64,000 nt of DNA. Origin: Taeniopygia guttata (Eukaryota; Chordata; Aves; Passeriformes; Estrildidae). Below, one piece after another: positions 13,219 to 27,200 of the stretch. Location of the stretch: contig NC_133063.1 in NCBI RefSeq assembly GCF_048771995.1, forward strand, positions 8,752,501 to 8,816,500, in the 5' to 3' direction. Every line of letters starts with the position of its first letter. Position 1 is the stretch's first letter. A program made the position numbers and the translations under genes. The notes under the pieces are model-generated. The model was not told the origin of the DNA and did not search any database. It was given only the letters and a program-made list of their open reading frames with translations.

Positions 13219-16200
13219 CCAGTCTTTTTCTTGTTCTGCACTTGTGGCTTCCAACTACTGCCTGGAGTTGTGGGTACTTGACCTAGGAAATAAATTTTAT
13301 TTTTCTAGGTTGCAGCTTTGCATTAGGACTGGTGTGAAATGTGTGCAATGTAGCCTCACCGGTCTTGAGAGTGTTTGACTTCAAGTTCCTCCACAAAGAC
13401 CTGCAAATCACAGGACTTCCTGCCCCCAGAGTTCTCTGGATCCTGGGAAGAGTGAAGCCACCAAATTCGTCCCTCTATTTCAAAGATAATTCTCATGGAA
13501 ACCCCAGAAGCTAGGTCAGAGTGCTTCACATGGCCTTCCAGCACAGTTCTGCTCTCTAACTGCTTGGATAAACTGGCATACATGCTTAGTTCCTGGGGGA
13601 AAGGCTGTTATGTCACCATACAAAAGCTGTCAGTCCTCCATTAAAATCCCAAAATATCCACACATAGCATGTAGGTGGTTTTTATATTCTCCAGGGTGGA
13701 TACCTCCTCCTGAAATGCCCCTCCTTGTATTTTGTGCACAGTTGGCAGGTACTTCAAACAAACAGGATTAGACACAAATCTTTATTCTAGGATATTAATT
13801 ATTAATTGTCTTTTTCAGCATTCAAAATCACAAGGAAAACAGCAGAAGGAGAAAGTCAACCCTGAGCACTTACCCAAGACTCACACTTAGTCTATCTGCA
13901 AGCTTGCCTTTGATTTTTCTTTCTATATTTGCATGCTGATGTGACAGCACAGCACAAAATAAGGGAATGTAGGTATGTTCCAAAGCTCAAGTGACCTGTT
14001 AAAGCCTGTGATTAGGGATATAAAATGGGGGGAAAGGTTTCCACTCAGGAGCTGAACTCACTGTCTCTCAGGACTTACCCTCAGAGAACTCAGAGAAAAT
14101 AAGAAATACTAAGTTCAAGCTCACCCCAACAGCTTTGTTTTAACTGTTTTACTGCAAATCTTTGATGCCTCTGATTAGTTACCCAAAATTAAGGAATATA
14201 CATGATCTCAAGATCAAAATTCCTACATCTAGAAACAACAGAGTACAGTCTTTTCTCCAGTCAGACAGCAAATTGTTAATTATCTGGAAATGCCCAAGTT
14301 GGATGACCACAACCAAATTTCTCAGAAGGAAATCAGCCTTTCTTTTGTCAGAGCTACTGCCACCAAGTACAACTCAGGGAACCAAGATGAAAGAAAACAA
14401 ACCATGGCATTTGTTCTCACTAAGTGAGCTGCCTCCACTCTGAGCTGAGCAGAGCAGAAGTCATACAAAATAAAAAGATGCCAGTAAGGTTCAGGTAATT
14501 AAAACTCCATCATAATGTTTTATGCAAGCATGTGCAAGTAGTATTTAGTCAGGAAGCCATACTACCCATGGCACTTAACTTCATTGTGCTAGCAAATTCA
14601 GATGTTGCATGTTTAATTGGTTTAGTGAGACTGGCATTTTGATAATGTCTGGCACATAGGGGACAGCTAAAATAATATTCATGGCTCAATTAGCCTTGAA
14701 TTTCCGATTTTCAATATCCTCCTATGCTAATGGAGAGGAATTTTATTTTTTCTTCCTGGAGTTGAAAATTGGTCACATTAAGTGAGTTCTGTCACCAAGA
14801 GAGAGATTTTGGGATTTAACTCTAATGAATCTCTTGGTCGAGAATCCTTTCTGTAATGTTTCTGTCTGGAATTTTAATGATCTTGATCATGAATTGATTT
14901 TCAGCTTTTATAATGGAGTCCAGTCTGTTTTTCTTCTCAGTTGCACCATTTTGCATCAGCCTTGCTGCTCTGGTCTCATCAAATTATCTCTTGCAAGATG
15001 AGAGTGAAACAAAACTTTCCAGAGAGATATGTGGTTTGGCAGAGTAGGTCTTTCAAGGAGAAACAGAGTAAACATCTCTCAAAAAAGCCGTGCAGGAAGC
15101 CCACAAATAAATACAAAGGCATTAGAAAAGAAAAAAATGTAAAAAAAAAGATACTTTAATCTAGAAGAGCTGAAAGAGTCAGTTGAACGGTCAAGCTTGC
15201 ATAGTTGAAGATATCTATCTGTAAAAGATTTGTACGGGATGTACTATGGGGATTATGGTTTAATCTAGTAAATACTGATACTATATTGGGAATAACAAAT
15301 GAATTGGTGCTTATGTGCACTGCATATTTTTACTTGTTTCCTTGAATCACTTGTCTGTTGATCTGGGTTTCCTACATGACACCCAGCACAGATTTTTGTA
15401 TGTGTGTAAAAAGGATGAGGTGAATTAGAGCTAGAAAATAAAATTTGAACTTTCTAGCCTTTCAATACACCTGCAGAACCTGCCCTAGAAAGCTCATGAA
15501 ACAAAATAATTTAAAAGCAAGGATATCAGCTGCTAAAGGAATTCAGATCTGAGAGATTTTGTGAAAAACCCAACAGCAGGAAGGCTGTGTCAGGCAGGAT
15601 GCACCCCAGGGCCAGGTACAGCCTCCCCTCCTGCCTTCTCACCTTTAACTCCTGGCACAGTACACTGACAGCAGCCTCTAGTTCTGGCAACTCTCACTCG
15701 CACAGAGAACTCCCCAGCAAAAAGGTCTGAGCTCCTGAGGACTGGGTTCAACAGTCCTATTATTTGACGAACAGATCACCTGAGAAATGAACAAGCTGGT
15801 GAAGGCAGCTTCAATGCCAACAGATGCCTGCATTTAAAAGTTTGTGTCTTACCAAACACTTCCTAAAAACCCCACAAACCAACTCAAAATAACAAAAACC
15901 TCCAACTCCTTCAGGGTTGTAGTCTTTGATTTAGAGGAAACCAGTGGAAACTTAAATTTGAATCCGATGTTTTGATGAGATCTGGGTACAGAAGGCAAAA
16001 ATATCTATGCTGCTAAGCTAGTATGCTGCTTGTAGTGATAGTGACTGCACTTGAGCACTTGGTGAAAGTATGTGAAGATCTTTTCTCTTGTTTTCTCTGA
16101 ACAGCAAGGCTCAGATCCAGTTTTCAGGAAAAAAACACAAAGTGAATATTTATTTTATTGTCCTACTAAACTCCTACATTACCTTGTCTTGCTGCTTTCC

Positions 16201-18151
16201 AAAAATGTGGAGAGCCTTGAGACACTGTAGCAACAACACCTGTAGTTTAGAAGTGAAATTGTTTGCAACCTTGTGATATCCCAGCCATGAGGTTTGGGAT
16301 AATCCTGTGGTTCCTAGGATGTATAATCATTTTACACACAGCGCAATTGAATCAAAACTGTCCATAATAAATTTTTCCAGACACAGCATTTGTTTTGAGG
16401 TTGTAGCCCAAAATACAGGAAGATTATGTATTTTTTGGCTTCTGGAAGTGCATAATGACTCAGGGATTGCTGAGGATTTTTTTCAGCACTTTTGTGCTTC
16501 CCACTTGTCACTTGTAATTCCTTTTTTTTTTTTTTGTCATTATGACCTCTGACAGTGGCAGCTGGAAGGCTGAACATGGAGGAGGAAACTACTACAGAAC
16601 TCCACCATATACAGGGACCTCAACAGCTGTATTTTTTTTTTTTAATAACTTAACAGTGAAACTACGTATACACCCTTTCAGATAAGGTCTCCTGCAGATG
16701 CCAACAAGAGAAATGAAAACAATCATTCATGATGACAAATAGTTTTCACCTAGCAGCTTCCTTTCACACAGTGCCAAAGGAAAAGGCTTGCATTTCCTCT
16801 GTTACAGAAAATACCATGCCTCATTTCTTAATTACTCTACCCTCACCAACTGACTGGTCTCTCAGACAAAATAAGAGAATTTTTGGTCCAAGTGGTCTTG
16901 GATGTCTACCCTTTCTTGGGTTGGCAGAGCTTGGCAGTGTCTGACTCTGTGATCTCTGCGAGAGACATACCAGCCAATGCCCTCCTGATGCACATGGAGT
17001 GCCAGGAGGTCAGGCTCCAAGCAAAAGTGACCCTCAGAAACAGCATACACATGAGACAGCTCAGCATGAAGCTGTCCTTAAACACAGAGGACAAGGCAAA
17101 CTGAACTGAGCCCTGCTGTTACGCAGGGGCTGTAACTGTCCCTCTTTCTGCTCATTTGTTTCCTGAATGTAATGGACCTGTCACGGCTGTAGTTGTGAAT
17201 TAATATAATTTTGGGAAAAAGTCTGAACGCCAAAGTCCTTCATTTGCATTTGTCTACCACAACTATGACAAGTAGAGAATGTGTTCTCAGCTTTGAGTAT
17301 GATGGCTGGCCTGGAATCCTAAAAAACATACATATCCTGTGAAGGCAAATACATTCACAAAGAAGCAGAAAACATAATCCAAAGAAGTCATGCTTTGACA
17401 TTTTCTTTGATGGGTTTCAAGAAGAGGAGGTGAGATTTTAAGTAGTTACTTGTATTACTGCTTGGAAAACCACAGTGATTTCACAGCAGTCTTTTCTCTC
17501 TATGTAGCAGTGTGCAAGTATATTGTCACCAATGCTGTTCTCAGCAGCCTGTTGGCAGAAGTTGAATTTAGGATTCATTACATTTTAATATAGTGTATGT
17601 AGGAAACAGACTTATGGAGGCATGTGATGGAACCTGTACAGACAGAAGTGCTTTAGACGTGATGCCAGGCCTTGGCATGGGTAAGGCACAAGGTTCTTTC
17701 AGTATCAGTTGCAGACCCCTTCTCATATCCATGCACCAACAAAACAGATTTGTTTTCATCTTCTTCACATTGTTTCCTCCTGCAGGGAAACCAGAACAGG
17801 GTCCACTGTCTCATGCCCATTGCAGTGACTGCTTGCAAAATATCAGTGAGTCCAGCAATGCTGCAGTATGCCTTGCCACATGACACTTCCCTGAGCATGG
17901 AGTGCTTTTTTCCTCCCCAGGGTGTATGGTGTAAGAAGTGCCCTCATGCTGGGGCCCTGCCTAGCACCCTGCTCTTTTACAGTGATGGCCCACACCGAAC
18001 ACACAAGTCCTCAAAATGAGCAGCTTTTCACTTTGTTAATCATACTCTGTTAAAGAGACTGTGATGCTGTCTTTCCTCTTCCCTAAGTGAAGAGCTGTGC
18101 ACCAGCTGCTTTGTCTTCTGTCAGGCAGGGCAGCTGAGGATGTGGAGTCTA

Positions 18152-18205
<54 letters not shown>

Positions 18206-21200
18206 TCCAAACAGAGATGGCCTCTTGGTTCGCCTCATGGTGTCTCTGCTGATAGAGGTTACCTCCTCCTTGTGGCTTGACTTCTCTTTACATCACTGTG
18301 GCTATAACCAGCCTCCTTTTAAACAGATATTTACTTCAGCAGCTGGAGCAGATAGATACTATAATCTGTCCAGCCAGCAATGGAGGATGAGGGGCTCACA
18401 AATACGGTGCTTGTTGCTGGTATATTTCTGCATTGATTCCTGATTTAAGGACCCAGGGGATCAGGACCTTCAGGTTGGTTGGTTTAGCCACTTGTTGATG
18501 TTTTCAGTATAGGGATTCAACTGCCAAGTGATATTTTGTCCTCCACTGAGGAGACTGGCACCCTTTCACGTCATCCAAGATAAAAATTTCAGGTAGCTCT
18601 GGGTGTTTTTTAAAACGCTTTGGGTTCAGTTTGCAACCCTGGAATAGATTCTGATTAAAACAGATTACCATCTAGCATCTGTACTGGGTACAAAGTAGGG
18701 GGGGAAAAGCTTCATTTATGAAAGGTATGAACATCTAGCATAGCTATTGTGGACAACCAAAAGGGAACACTGGGACTACATTTCTTATAATAGACATTGA
18801 CCTAATGTAGATAAAATACTTTAAAAAAAATACCAATTTCCTGAAAGGTTGGGTTTCATATATTAATGTGAAACACAGTCAAAATTTTTTTAATGTAACT
18901 CCTCCTGACTTTGAAAATGTACAGTTACAGCCCTATGGCCCTTTAGTACCCACAACCTTCAAACTAGGTTGAAAGAAAATGCCACAGATAAAGAAGGACT
19001 GAAGGAAGATTTTTGGAGCCGAGACACCTCTGCAAAACCTAGAATTGCTTGCTGAAATTTACTTGAAACTAGCTGCAGGAAATCTTTGCTCTTTCATTCA
19101 TGTAGAGGCCTTTGGTTGCCAGTACAGATTTCCTCACTCTTCCAGTTCAATGAAGTTGGTAACATTTTAAAACAGAAAGATGCATACCCTATCTGAGTGG
19201 CTCTCTCCTGCCTCCAGAAATACCACAGCTGACTGGACCTGCCACTTGCATGTTGGGGGGCTACACCTTCAGGGTCCTGCTCGCCTCTCCAGGGAAAGCA
19301 CCTGATGTACTACACATTTTCAGAAAGATTGTGAGAACTTCAAAAAGTTTAAATATTCAAAGCTCCTGTTAAATTGCTTTGCAACTGCACAAATGTTTCC
19401 AGATCTCTCTCTCTCTATTCCTTGTTCCCTCCATGACAGTGACAGTGTATTTTAAACCAGCTCCAAATACAGTTTACGGTAAAGATAGGATGAAGATAAG
19501 AGCACTAGGGTGTTCACCTGTTTGCTCTGCTGACAGGGTGAAGATGATCAAAATTGTTCTCCTGGCTTGTTTTTCTCACATAGATGAAAGAAATCCTGTC
19601 TATATATATCATGGTTTATCATACAGAATCCTCTCCATGATGAAAAAAAGGATTTGCATTATTATGTTAAAACTTTCCGTAGGTCAAATCTCCAATTCTG
19701 TAAAAGCATGTTGCAGTCAAGACAATTAGTGGGCTGTGCCTCCAGGTTTTACTTTTATGTATTTCTAAGCTCATCTCAGGGCAGACTCATTCAGTTGCAG
19801 TGCATGGTAAAAAAAATGATGGGAGAAGAGGCCAATGCCATCGTAATATCTAATGAAAAAGTCTAAGTGCAGTGATGGTAGCTTTGAATGCTGCACATGG
19901 TCTTGAGTTACTGAATCCCAAACAGCTCTGAGAAGAATCTATCATTAATAATTTGTAGTAACACATGGCTTCTAATTGATTGAATTCTTTTTTCTGTTTA
20001 AAACAAATGGAAAAAAAATACATAATTCATCTCCTTGCAGCTCATGTTATGTCATAAATGTCTGTGCTTTTAGGACAATATTCACTCCTCTAAAGTGTCA
20101 AAGCATGTTCTCCGGCATTTAGGGAGGATGCTTAGCAAAAGACAAACTGCTTTTATCTCTGATAGCCTGATAAAGAGAAAAAATATGTCTCCTAGATGAA
20201 AGATCAGATTTGTTATGCTTAATGGGTGCCACAGAGAAGAGAACAGCAAGTAACCTACCACGTCAATTATCTGCAGCAAGGAAAGCTGGAGTTCAACTAC
20301 GAGTGGTTGGGAGTCATTCACCACAGGTCGTTCCAGACGGTTGTAGTTCCGCAGCAGATCCCTGTACAAGCGTCTCTGGCTTTCCCCCTGCTGAGAGACT
20401 AGAGGAAAAGAAATAAGGTGTCTGTTATTTACACTGTCACCCAGCCACCATTGTTTGCCTGTTTTGTTGAAAACTCCCTCTTACCACGTTTGTAATTAGA
20501 AAGCAGTTCCTAAAGATATCACCCAAATTCTGCACATGGATGTGACAGACACAGCTTTTCTGCATATGTGAATGAGGAACTCTTGAAAAAATTAACTACT
20601 AACACTCTAACTCATTAGGAACATTCAGAAACTACTGAACAGAATTTGGGGCTCTGACCAAATGTGCCCATTCCTTGGAGTCCCTCCTGCTCATAGACAG
20701 TAATGACTCCAAAACTGCCAGATAGCTTCCTAGAAGGCAAGCAAATTAATTCATTAATTTGCGTGCTCTTATTTCCTAGACACTGGCTACTGTGAGCCAG
20801 CACTAGTATTACTTAGCCATATTGTGTTTATACCAAGCATGGACAACAGGTAGTCTTATTTCTTGGAGCTGATGTATCAGGCCTTTTTCTATGCTCAAGA
20901 AACAACTGTTCTTCCTACCCTCTTCAGTTTTGTGTAGCAGCCTTTCCAGGTTCTGGGTTACTTTTCTTGACTTTTTCCATCTGATGGCAGCACAGCTTTT
21001 TAACATCTACTGAGGCGGTGGTATGAAGGCCAGAGTATTTAACAGCTATTATAGGGATATTGAATGTCTGGCAGTACACTCTTAACTCAGTTTGCACTGG
21101 GAGCAGACTCCACACTGCCTGTCATGCAAACAGCTGAGCATGTTAAAGATAAGCTGAACTTCAGTCTAAGCTTAATTCCCAAGATGCCCTAGTTCCCCTC

Positions 21201-24200
21201 TTTGGGGTGGGTGTAGACAGCATCCGTCTAACCTGCATGACCAGGTTTCCTTGCCACCACAATTATGGATGGTAAAGGTTTGGGTATCTTCCATCAGCAA
21301 CGCAAGAATTTTCCTGGGATACATACTCAGAACCCTAGTTTCCCCAAAACCATGTCAATCTTGGTGCTGTGGCTAGTGGCAGCCTGAGCTTTACTTAAGA
21401 GCTGCACTTAAGAGAGGGAAGGTCATGAACTGCAGGTTCCCTGAGGTCAACTACTCCTGTTGACATGAGTGTGTATTTTCTGAACTGTATAAATTCAATC
21501 CCTGTCAGAGAATCTGCACTCTAAATCATTATTTGGACTGAAGCAATTTTTATCCACTGCAGTTCCCACTCTCTGTATATGACAGTTTTTACTTCTTGAT
21601 CAGAGCTCTCCAAAACTTCTCTCAGAGAGGTTGTGATGAATATTTTCTTGACAGTGCAAACAAAATATAACAACTCGTTCTGCCTTCCCAGTCTCTTACT
21701 ATCCTTAGCAAGCCCTTCAAGCCTGAGACAAGCTGACCTACAACAAAGCAGCCATGCCTTTTAAAACTAATAATAAATTCACTTTATAAACACTTGATAG
21801 GTCTGTTTTACTTTTTGTTCTTTTCATTTTTGCTGATACTCAAGGGAGCTTGTGACTTTCTAGCATGGAAGTGCCTAGTAAAAAAGAAAGAAGAGTATTT
21901 TGGTTCAGTTTGGTAAATTACACCAATTTCACATCAATTTCATGGGCCCTTTCTTCTCTTGCATAATAGTCTACATGGTCTAGAGGAGCAAATGCTGTAA
22001 GCAGCCTCCAATAGCTGTTGCTGACACCTCAGTATTGGTTGGTGTGTATTCATCAATGGCAAAGACGAGCTCTGACCACAGTATCTCTCCTTCAGCACCC
22101 TAAATAATCTTCCCTGCTTACTTAAGCAGAGATTTAAGTTCTCTGTTATGGCCTTAGTACTTCCCAGTGCCTCAGCAGGACTAGACTCCATCATAAAAGT
22201 CTTGTGTGTGAAGGAAACTCATGAAAATCACCACATGTTGTCCTAAAGAAAGAGGCTCTGAGTTTGGAGAAAATTTGCTGTCATTTCACTCACCTACCCA
22301 CCAATGCTCCTGTGCTTTAGGGAAGAAATTACTTCCTGAGCTATTGCTCTCATCTTGAACACTTACATAATACTTCCTTTCAACCTTTCTTTCACTGGCT
22401 GCCTCAGCTTTTACAAGGGGAAAAGTGCCCTTCACCTTCTGGACCCAGCTGGGCTGCTAGACTGCCCTGGTACCTCCATTGTCAGGGTACATTGAAGCAG
22501 CCCCCCAAGGGAGGTCTGACTTGCAGAAATCTAAGCACAAGCTTTAGGTTTTGGAAAGCTGTCTTTGCACTGCGTGCTTCATCCACGCTGAAGTCAAGCC
22601 TCTTTCCCTGTTAAACTTTGTGAGGTGAAGTAGCCGAGAACTGCACCTAGTTTTCCACCCTTTCTTCAGCTCTCCTCTCTGCAATGTGATCCTGATACTT
22701 TGCAATCTGTCGTATTCAAAACTGTTAACATAGTCGTAGCTGATCTATTCTTAGTCTGCCGAGTTGGCATTGGCGACCACGTATTTTTGTGCTGCATGGT
22801 TTTGCTTACAAAATTACATATATTCAGAAGCCTTGGGGTATCCTGGCAAACCGCCTCAGCAGCTGTTGGTACCACAAAGAGCTGGCAAGCCTAATCACAC
22901 TGCCATCTCTCTGCTACAGCTGCTTTGGAGAAGGGAACTGAGGTAGAAGTCTAGTCTGACTTACATGTTCACAGACTTTTTCTTTAAATTGTAATTTTCG
23001 AATACTTAATGTTCCATACTCCAGAGAGATTTCTGCTTTTTTCTCCTATAATGTTTGTGCTAATGCTTTTTGACACTACAACTCTGTGTGCTAAATGGAG
23101 TGCTGGTGATGGAGAAGCCTGAATCTCTCAGGACTAGTGGTAGAATAAGCTTTACCACTGACTACCCCTCAGTCACAGCAAGTTTAACCAAAACCAGTGG
23201 CACTGGTTCAATCTTTTAAACTAGGCTAGATGACGGATGTTAATATTTAAGTTTGTCAATCAGTCTACCTATACCAGTGCCAGACTTGCTTGCCTGTGTT
23301 ACTGGTAAGTAAAAGTAACTGGCAAAGGGCATGTTTTCTAAGGAAAGGATTTGAGAGTTTCTATGCCTCTGTTAGTGTTTCCCTTGTCTCCGAAATGACT
23401 TTGAAGCAGTAGGATGTTTACCTTAAGTTTAGCAAGACTTTTGACACCATCTCTGAAAAATTCTCACACACATTTATCTATGCCTTGCAGGCTAGATAAG
23501 TGAACAGTGGACAGAAAAGTGCCTGAACTGTCAGTCTCAAAGGGTTGTAGTCAGCAGCAAAAAGTTCAGCTGAAGGCCAGCCAGTGGTAGAGTATTCCAG
23601 GGATAGATACTGGGAACAATGATATTTAATGCTGGTATGAATGATGAGACAGAGTGCACCCTTAGCAAGCTGGGGTTATTTTTCAAATGGTGCAAACCTG
23701 TGAGGAGTGGCTGATACAGCACAAGGTTTTCTGCCACTCGGAGGGACCTTAAAAAACTGGAGAAATGACTGACAGGAACCTCATGAAGTTCAATGTAATA
23801 AAGTATAAAGTCATCCTGCACCTGAGGAGTAACCTCAGGTACCAGAACAGGCTGGGGGTTCGCTGGCTGGTGGGCATGATAGCAGAAAAGCCCTGAGGAA
23901 CCTTACAGGTACCAAGCTGACTATAAGCCTGCAATGCACCCTTGTAGCAAAGGTCACTGGCATCCTGAGTTGCAAGAGAAGAACCACACAAGCAGATCAA
24001 GAGAAGTGATTCTTCCTCTCTACTCAGCACTGGTGATACATACCTGGAATGCTGGATCCACTGCTGGGGCTTATCAGTAGAAAGGAAACACGGAATTACC
24101 AGCTCAAGGGCTGGGTTGTTCCTCAAGATTTACTCTTTAATAATCTGAAATGTTCCCTAAACTGCTCCTGGAGTTTGCAGACAACTGGGAAGCACAAGGC

Positions 24201-27200
24201 AACCAATTCTTGGACTGGATGTGAAGAGCCCTGTGGAAAGCAGTTACTCATGCGCTACATTAAACACCTCTCTGAATGCCTTCCAAGCTTCTGCATGTAC
24301 AAAGTAGTCTGCAAGAAGCCCACTGATTGAATGATTTATATAAACTAGAAACTGCTACCAATCTTTTGAGAATAGATGTTATAGTTTCATTTCATATTTC
24401 TTTCCAGGATGTAATTGCTGAGAATTGCACAGCAAGGGAACCTGCAGCTAGGTCTGGCCAGACTATCCATATGGCAGCCCCAGAAAGGACAGATGCTCTC
24501 TCCTTTCCAGGAGCTGTCCTGCCATGTCTGGTCTTGGCTGGTTGATTTTCCTGCTCAGCTTTGCATGCCAAGTCCCCAAGCTATAAGGCAAGAGTCCAGT
24601 CCTTCCCATTCCCAGGGTTTGTTCACAAAGTAGTCAGCTTCTTAACTGAGAACCCTGGTGTAAGACACATTCTGGCTGGTTGTGCACAGCAAAGAATAAA
24701 TAATGAAATATTGACAAGATCATAGGTAGCAGAACATGGATTTCCACCAGTTTTTCAGCAATGAGACCTGTATTATCAACCATTCTACCTCTGTTTCATA
24801 GTGTTCCCTGGTTTTGTTTCCATAATCTCTTAGCTTTTTGAGAGGGGGAGCTTCTAGCTGCTTTCTAGCTGTTTGCTCATTTCTTTAGGCAGATACCTGA
24901 GTCTGAATACACAAATTTATTACATTATTCATACAAGATTATTGGTACCTAATGTGATGTCTTTCTGACAAAATATCATATTCTTTCCATATCACTTTAT
25001 ATTAACATATATGCATGCTAACATGCCTCAGAATTATAAATGTCTCTTTGTTTTCTTTTTCTGGTTTCAAAGATAGTTCCTATATTTCATTTATAATCTT
25101 TTTGAAGAACATGGTAAGTTACAATCAACAGCATGTTTCTGATCCATCACATTGTTGCTTTTGTATATTTTACTGCTTAATATTTAATGAAAAATCTCAA
25201 AATGGAATGATACTGTGGTTGTGACATTTATTCACTCCCCTTGTACCTTCTGCAGGTATTTCACCATATCGATGTCTTTTTTTTTCTCTCTGTCCTGTTA
25301 CTTTGACGTTATCTTTTGCTTTGGTTTGTTTGTTTGCTATTTATTTTGTTTGTTATTTGTTTCATAAAAGAAAATTAGTAAAATTCTGGAATTTATTAAA
25401 AAAAACACAACAGTGCCATTATACTGTGAAGTATTGTTAAGTTTAGTTGTGTAATGATTGCATTTAATTTTCTTATAGCTGGAATATTTACAGAGGAAAA
25501 ATCCATTAAAAACTATGGTTATCAGAGTTAATTTCTAGAACTTAAAATTATTTTCCTAAAACCTTCCTGCCACAGCTCCTCTTCTATTATTTATTTTCAT
25601 TTTAGTTTATCCCTGTACTCTTGCAGTGATTTTAACTATTGCTTTCAGCACCCAAACTGAATGATCACAGGAAACATATACACACACACACACTGCATGC
25701 AATAATGAATTATGGGGAACCAACATGAGAAGTATCAGGAAAAAAGCAGGTTGTTTCACAGACAACTTCATTTGCAAAAAGAACTGCAATGGCAAGAACA
25801 TTTACAAAATGAGGCATGTTCTAATGATTTGGTAGCTATAAAAAAATAACTTATTTTGAATATTTTGCAATTTTTGCGAATGTAAAGCATGTCGCTGCCA
25901 TATGTCACTTAATCCCCAGAGACACAGATGTATCCCATCTGCTTTTGTTCTTATGTGCAGCATTGTTACTTTTATCTGTGGCTGCAAATGCACTATTTCT
26001 TTCAATGCCCTTTGATTTAAAATGCATGCCATCATGCCTTCAGGGAAGCAGATTCATATAACAAACAATGGAATCACATCAGCTACCTCTACCCTGTGTG
26101 TGTCTTTATGTGTGTGTTTATGTGTTGTGTATTTGAATATTTCTCTTATTTAAAACCTCTTTTTAATCTACTTCCCTTCTGGGTAATCTTTGACTCTAAT
26201 CTTTGTCTCTCGCTATGCAGATTGTTTCTGCATTTTACACACAAAATTCATCACATATCCAGAGGAATATGAGAAATTACTTTATTTCCTAAGCAAGAAG
26301 GGCTTAATATTCCTGGTACTGGTAATTTCTGCTCTTCCATAGCAGATAAAGAGTTCCCAGCAGTGATAGGTATCAAAAAGGTATGCAAAGAAAGGTTTCT
26401 TCTTGAAGACTCTAGGTCCCTGACAACATGCTAAAACTATATAATTAAAGAATGGGCTTATAGTTTTGGTCCTACTGGCTTGGTTGCAGATGTTTTAAAG
26501 GCTGGGTCATGTATGTAAGGTAGAGAGACACACTTTGAGGTATTAACAATGGGATACCTCTCAGTCATAGTTACCGTCATTGTTTAAACTGCCTCATTAC
26601 TCCAGGTCAGAAACGTAACTAGCTACAGCAAGTAAAGGCAAAAAATGTACTTTTAATGTAATGCTAGTTTACATTAGCTATATGCAATACAAGTGTCATT
26701 GCTACAATACTAGATGCACAAGGAGCAGAGGAGGAATCTGGAGCAGTGATGAAGACATGCTATACATTACAGAGTGCTGTGCCTGTCTGGAAGCAACTCT
26801 TTCCAGGCGTTCTGGGATTTCTGGAGAGAAGTAGTAATGGAAGACAAAGGGAAAAAACTAAACCATAAGCTAAAGGCAAGATAATAGTGCCATGGTCATC
26901 AGTGGACTGTACTGGCCTTCTGCACTCCCTGCTTCCACTGGCTTGCAGAGCATCTTGTCACATCCCTTCATCTCTACATGTTTCAGCACCCAGAGCAGTT
27001 AACCCAGGGAAAACCCTTCTTGGGAAAGCACTATGAGCTTCACCCTCTAAGTGCCATCCATGCAGCAGCCATGGCATAATGGACAGCATTAACAGATGGC
27101 TCTGAAAAGGGACAAGTCAGTCTGTACCTCCCCATCAAAAGCCCGCTCTACACCATGCCAGGCACATGTGGAGAGCTCAGATCTGGGAAAGTCATAAGTG

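Larger units (their letters stand above)
7299..20258 (-). other. CHRNA8: CHRNA8 intron 2 (about 13 kb)
   Basis: This phase 0 intron contains a perfect inverted repeat (12405-12428), an A32 tract (13186-13217) and an (AAT)n array (18151-18204). Several open frames of 60-170 codons occur, such as 12672-13184, but none shows a domain, bounded exon structure or recognisable homology. I see no other gene here. Confidence 0.75.

Noticed and set aside
20259..20387. Alternative exon 2 acceptor 11 nt downstream (after cagcag)
   Set aside because: It would give 129 nt in phase 0, which does not fit the phase 1 end of exon 1. The 140-nt choice matches the family's exon size.
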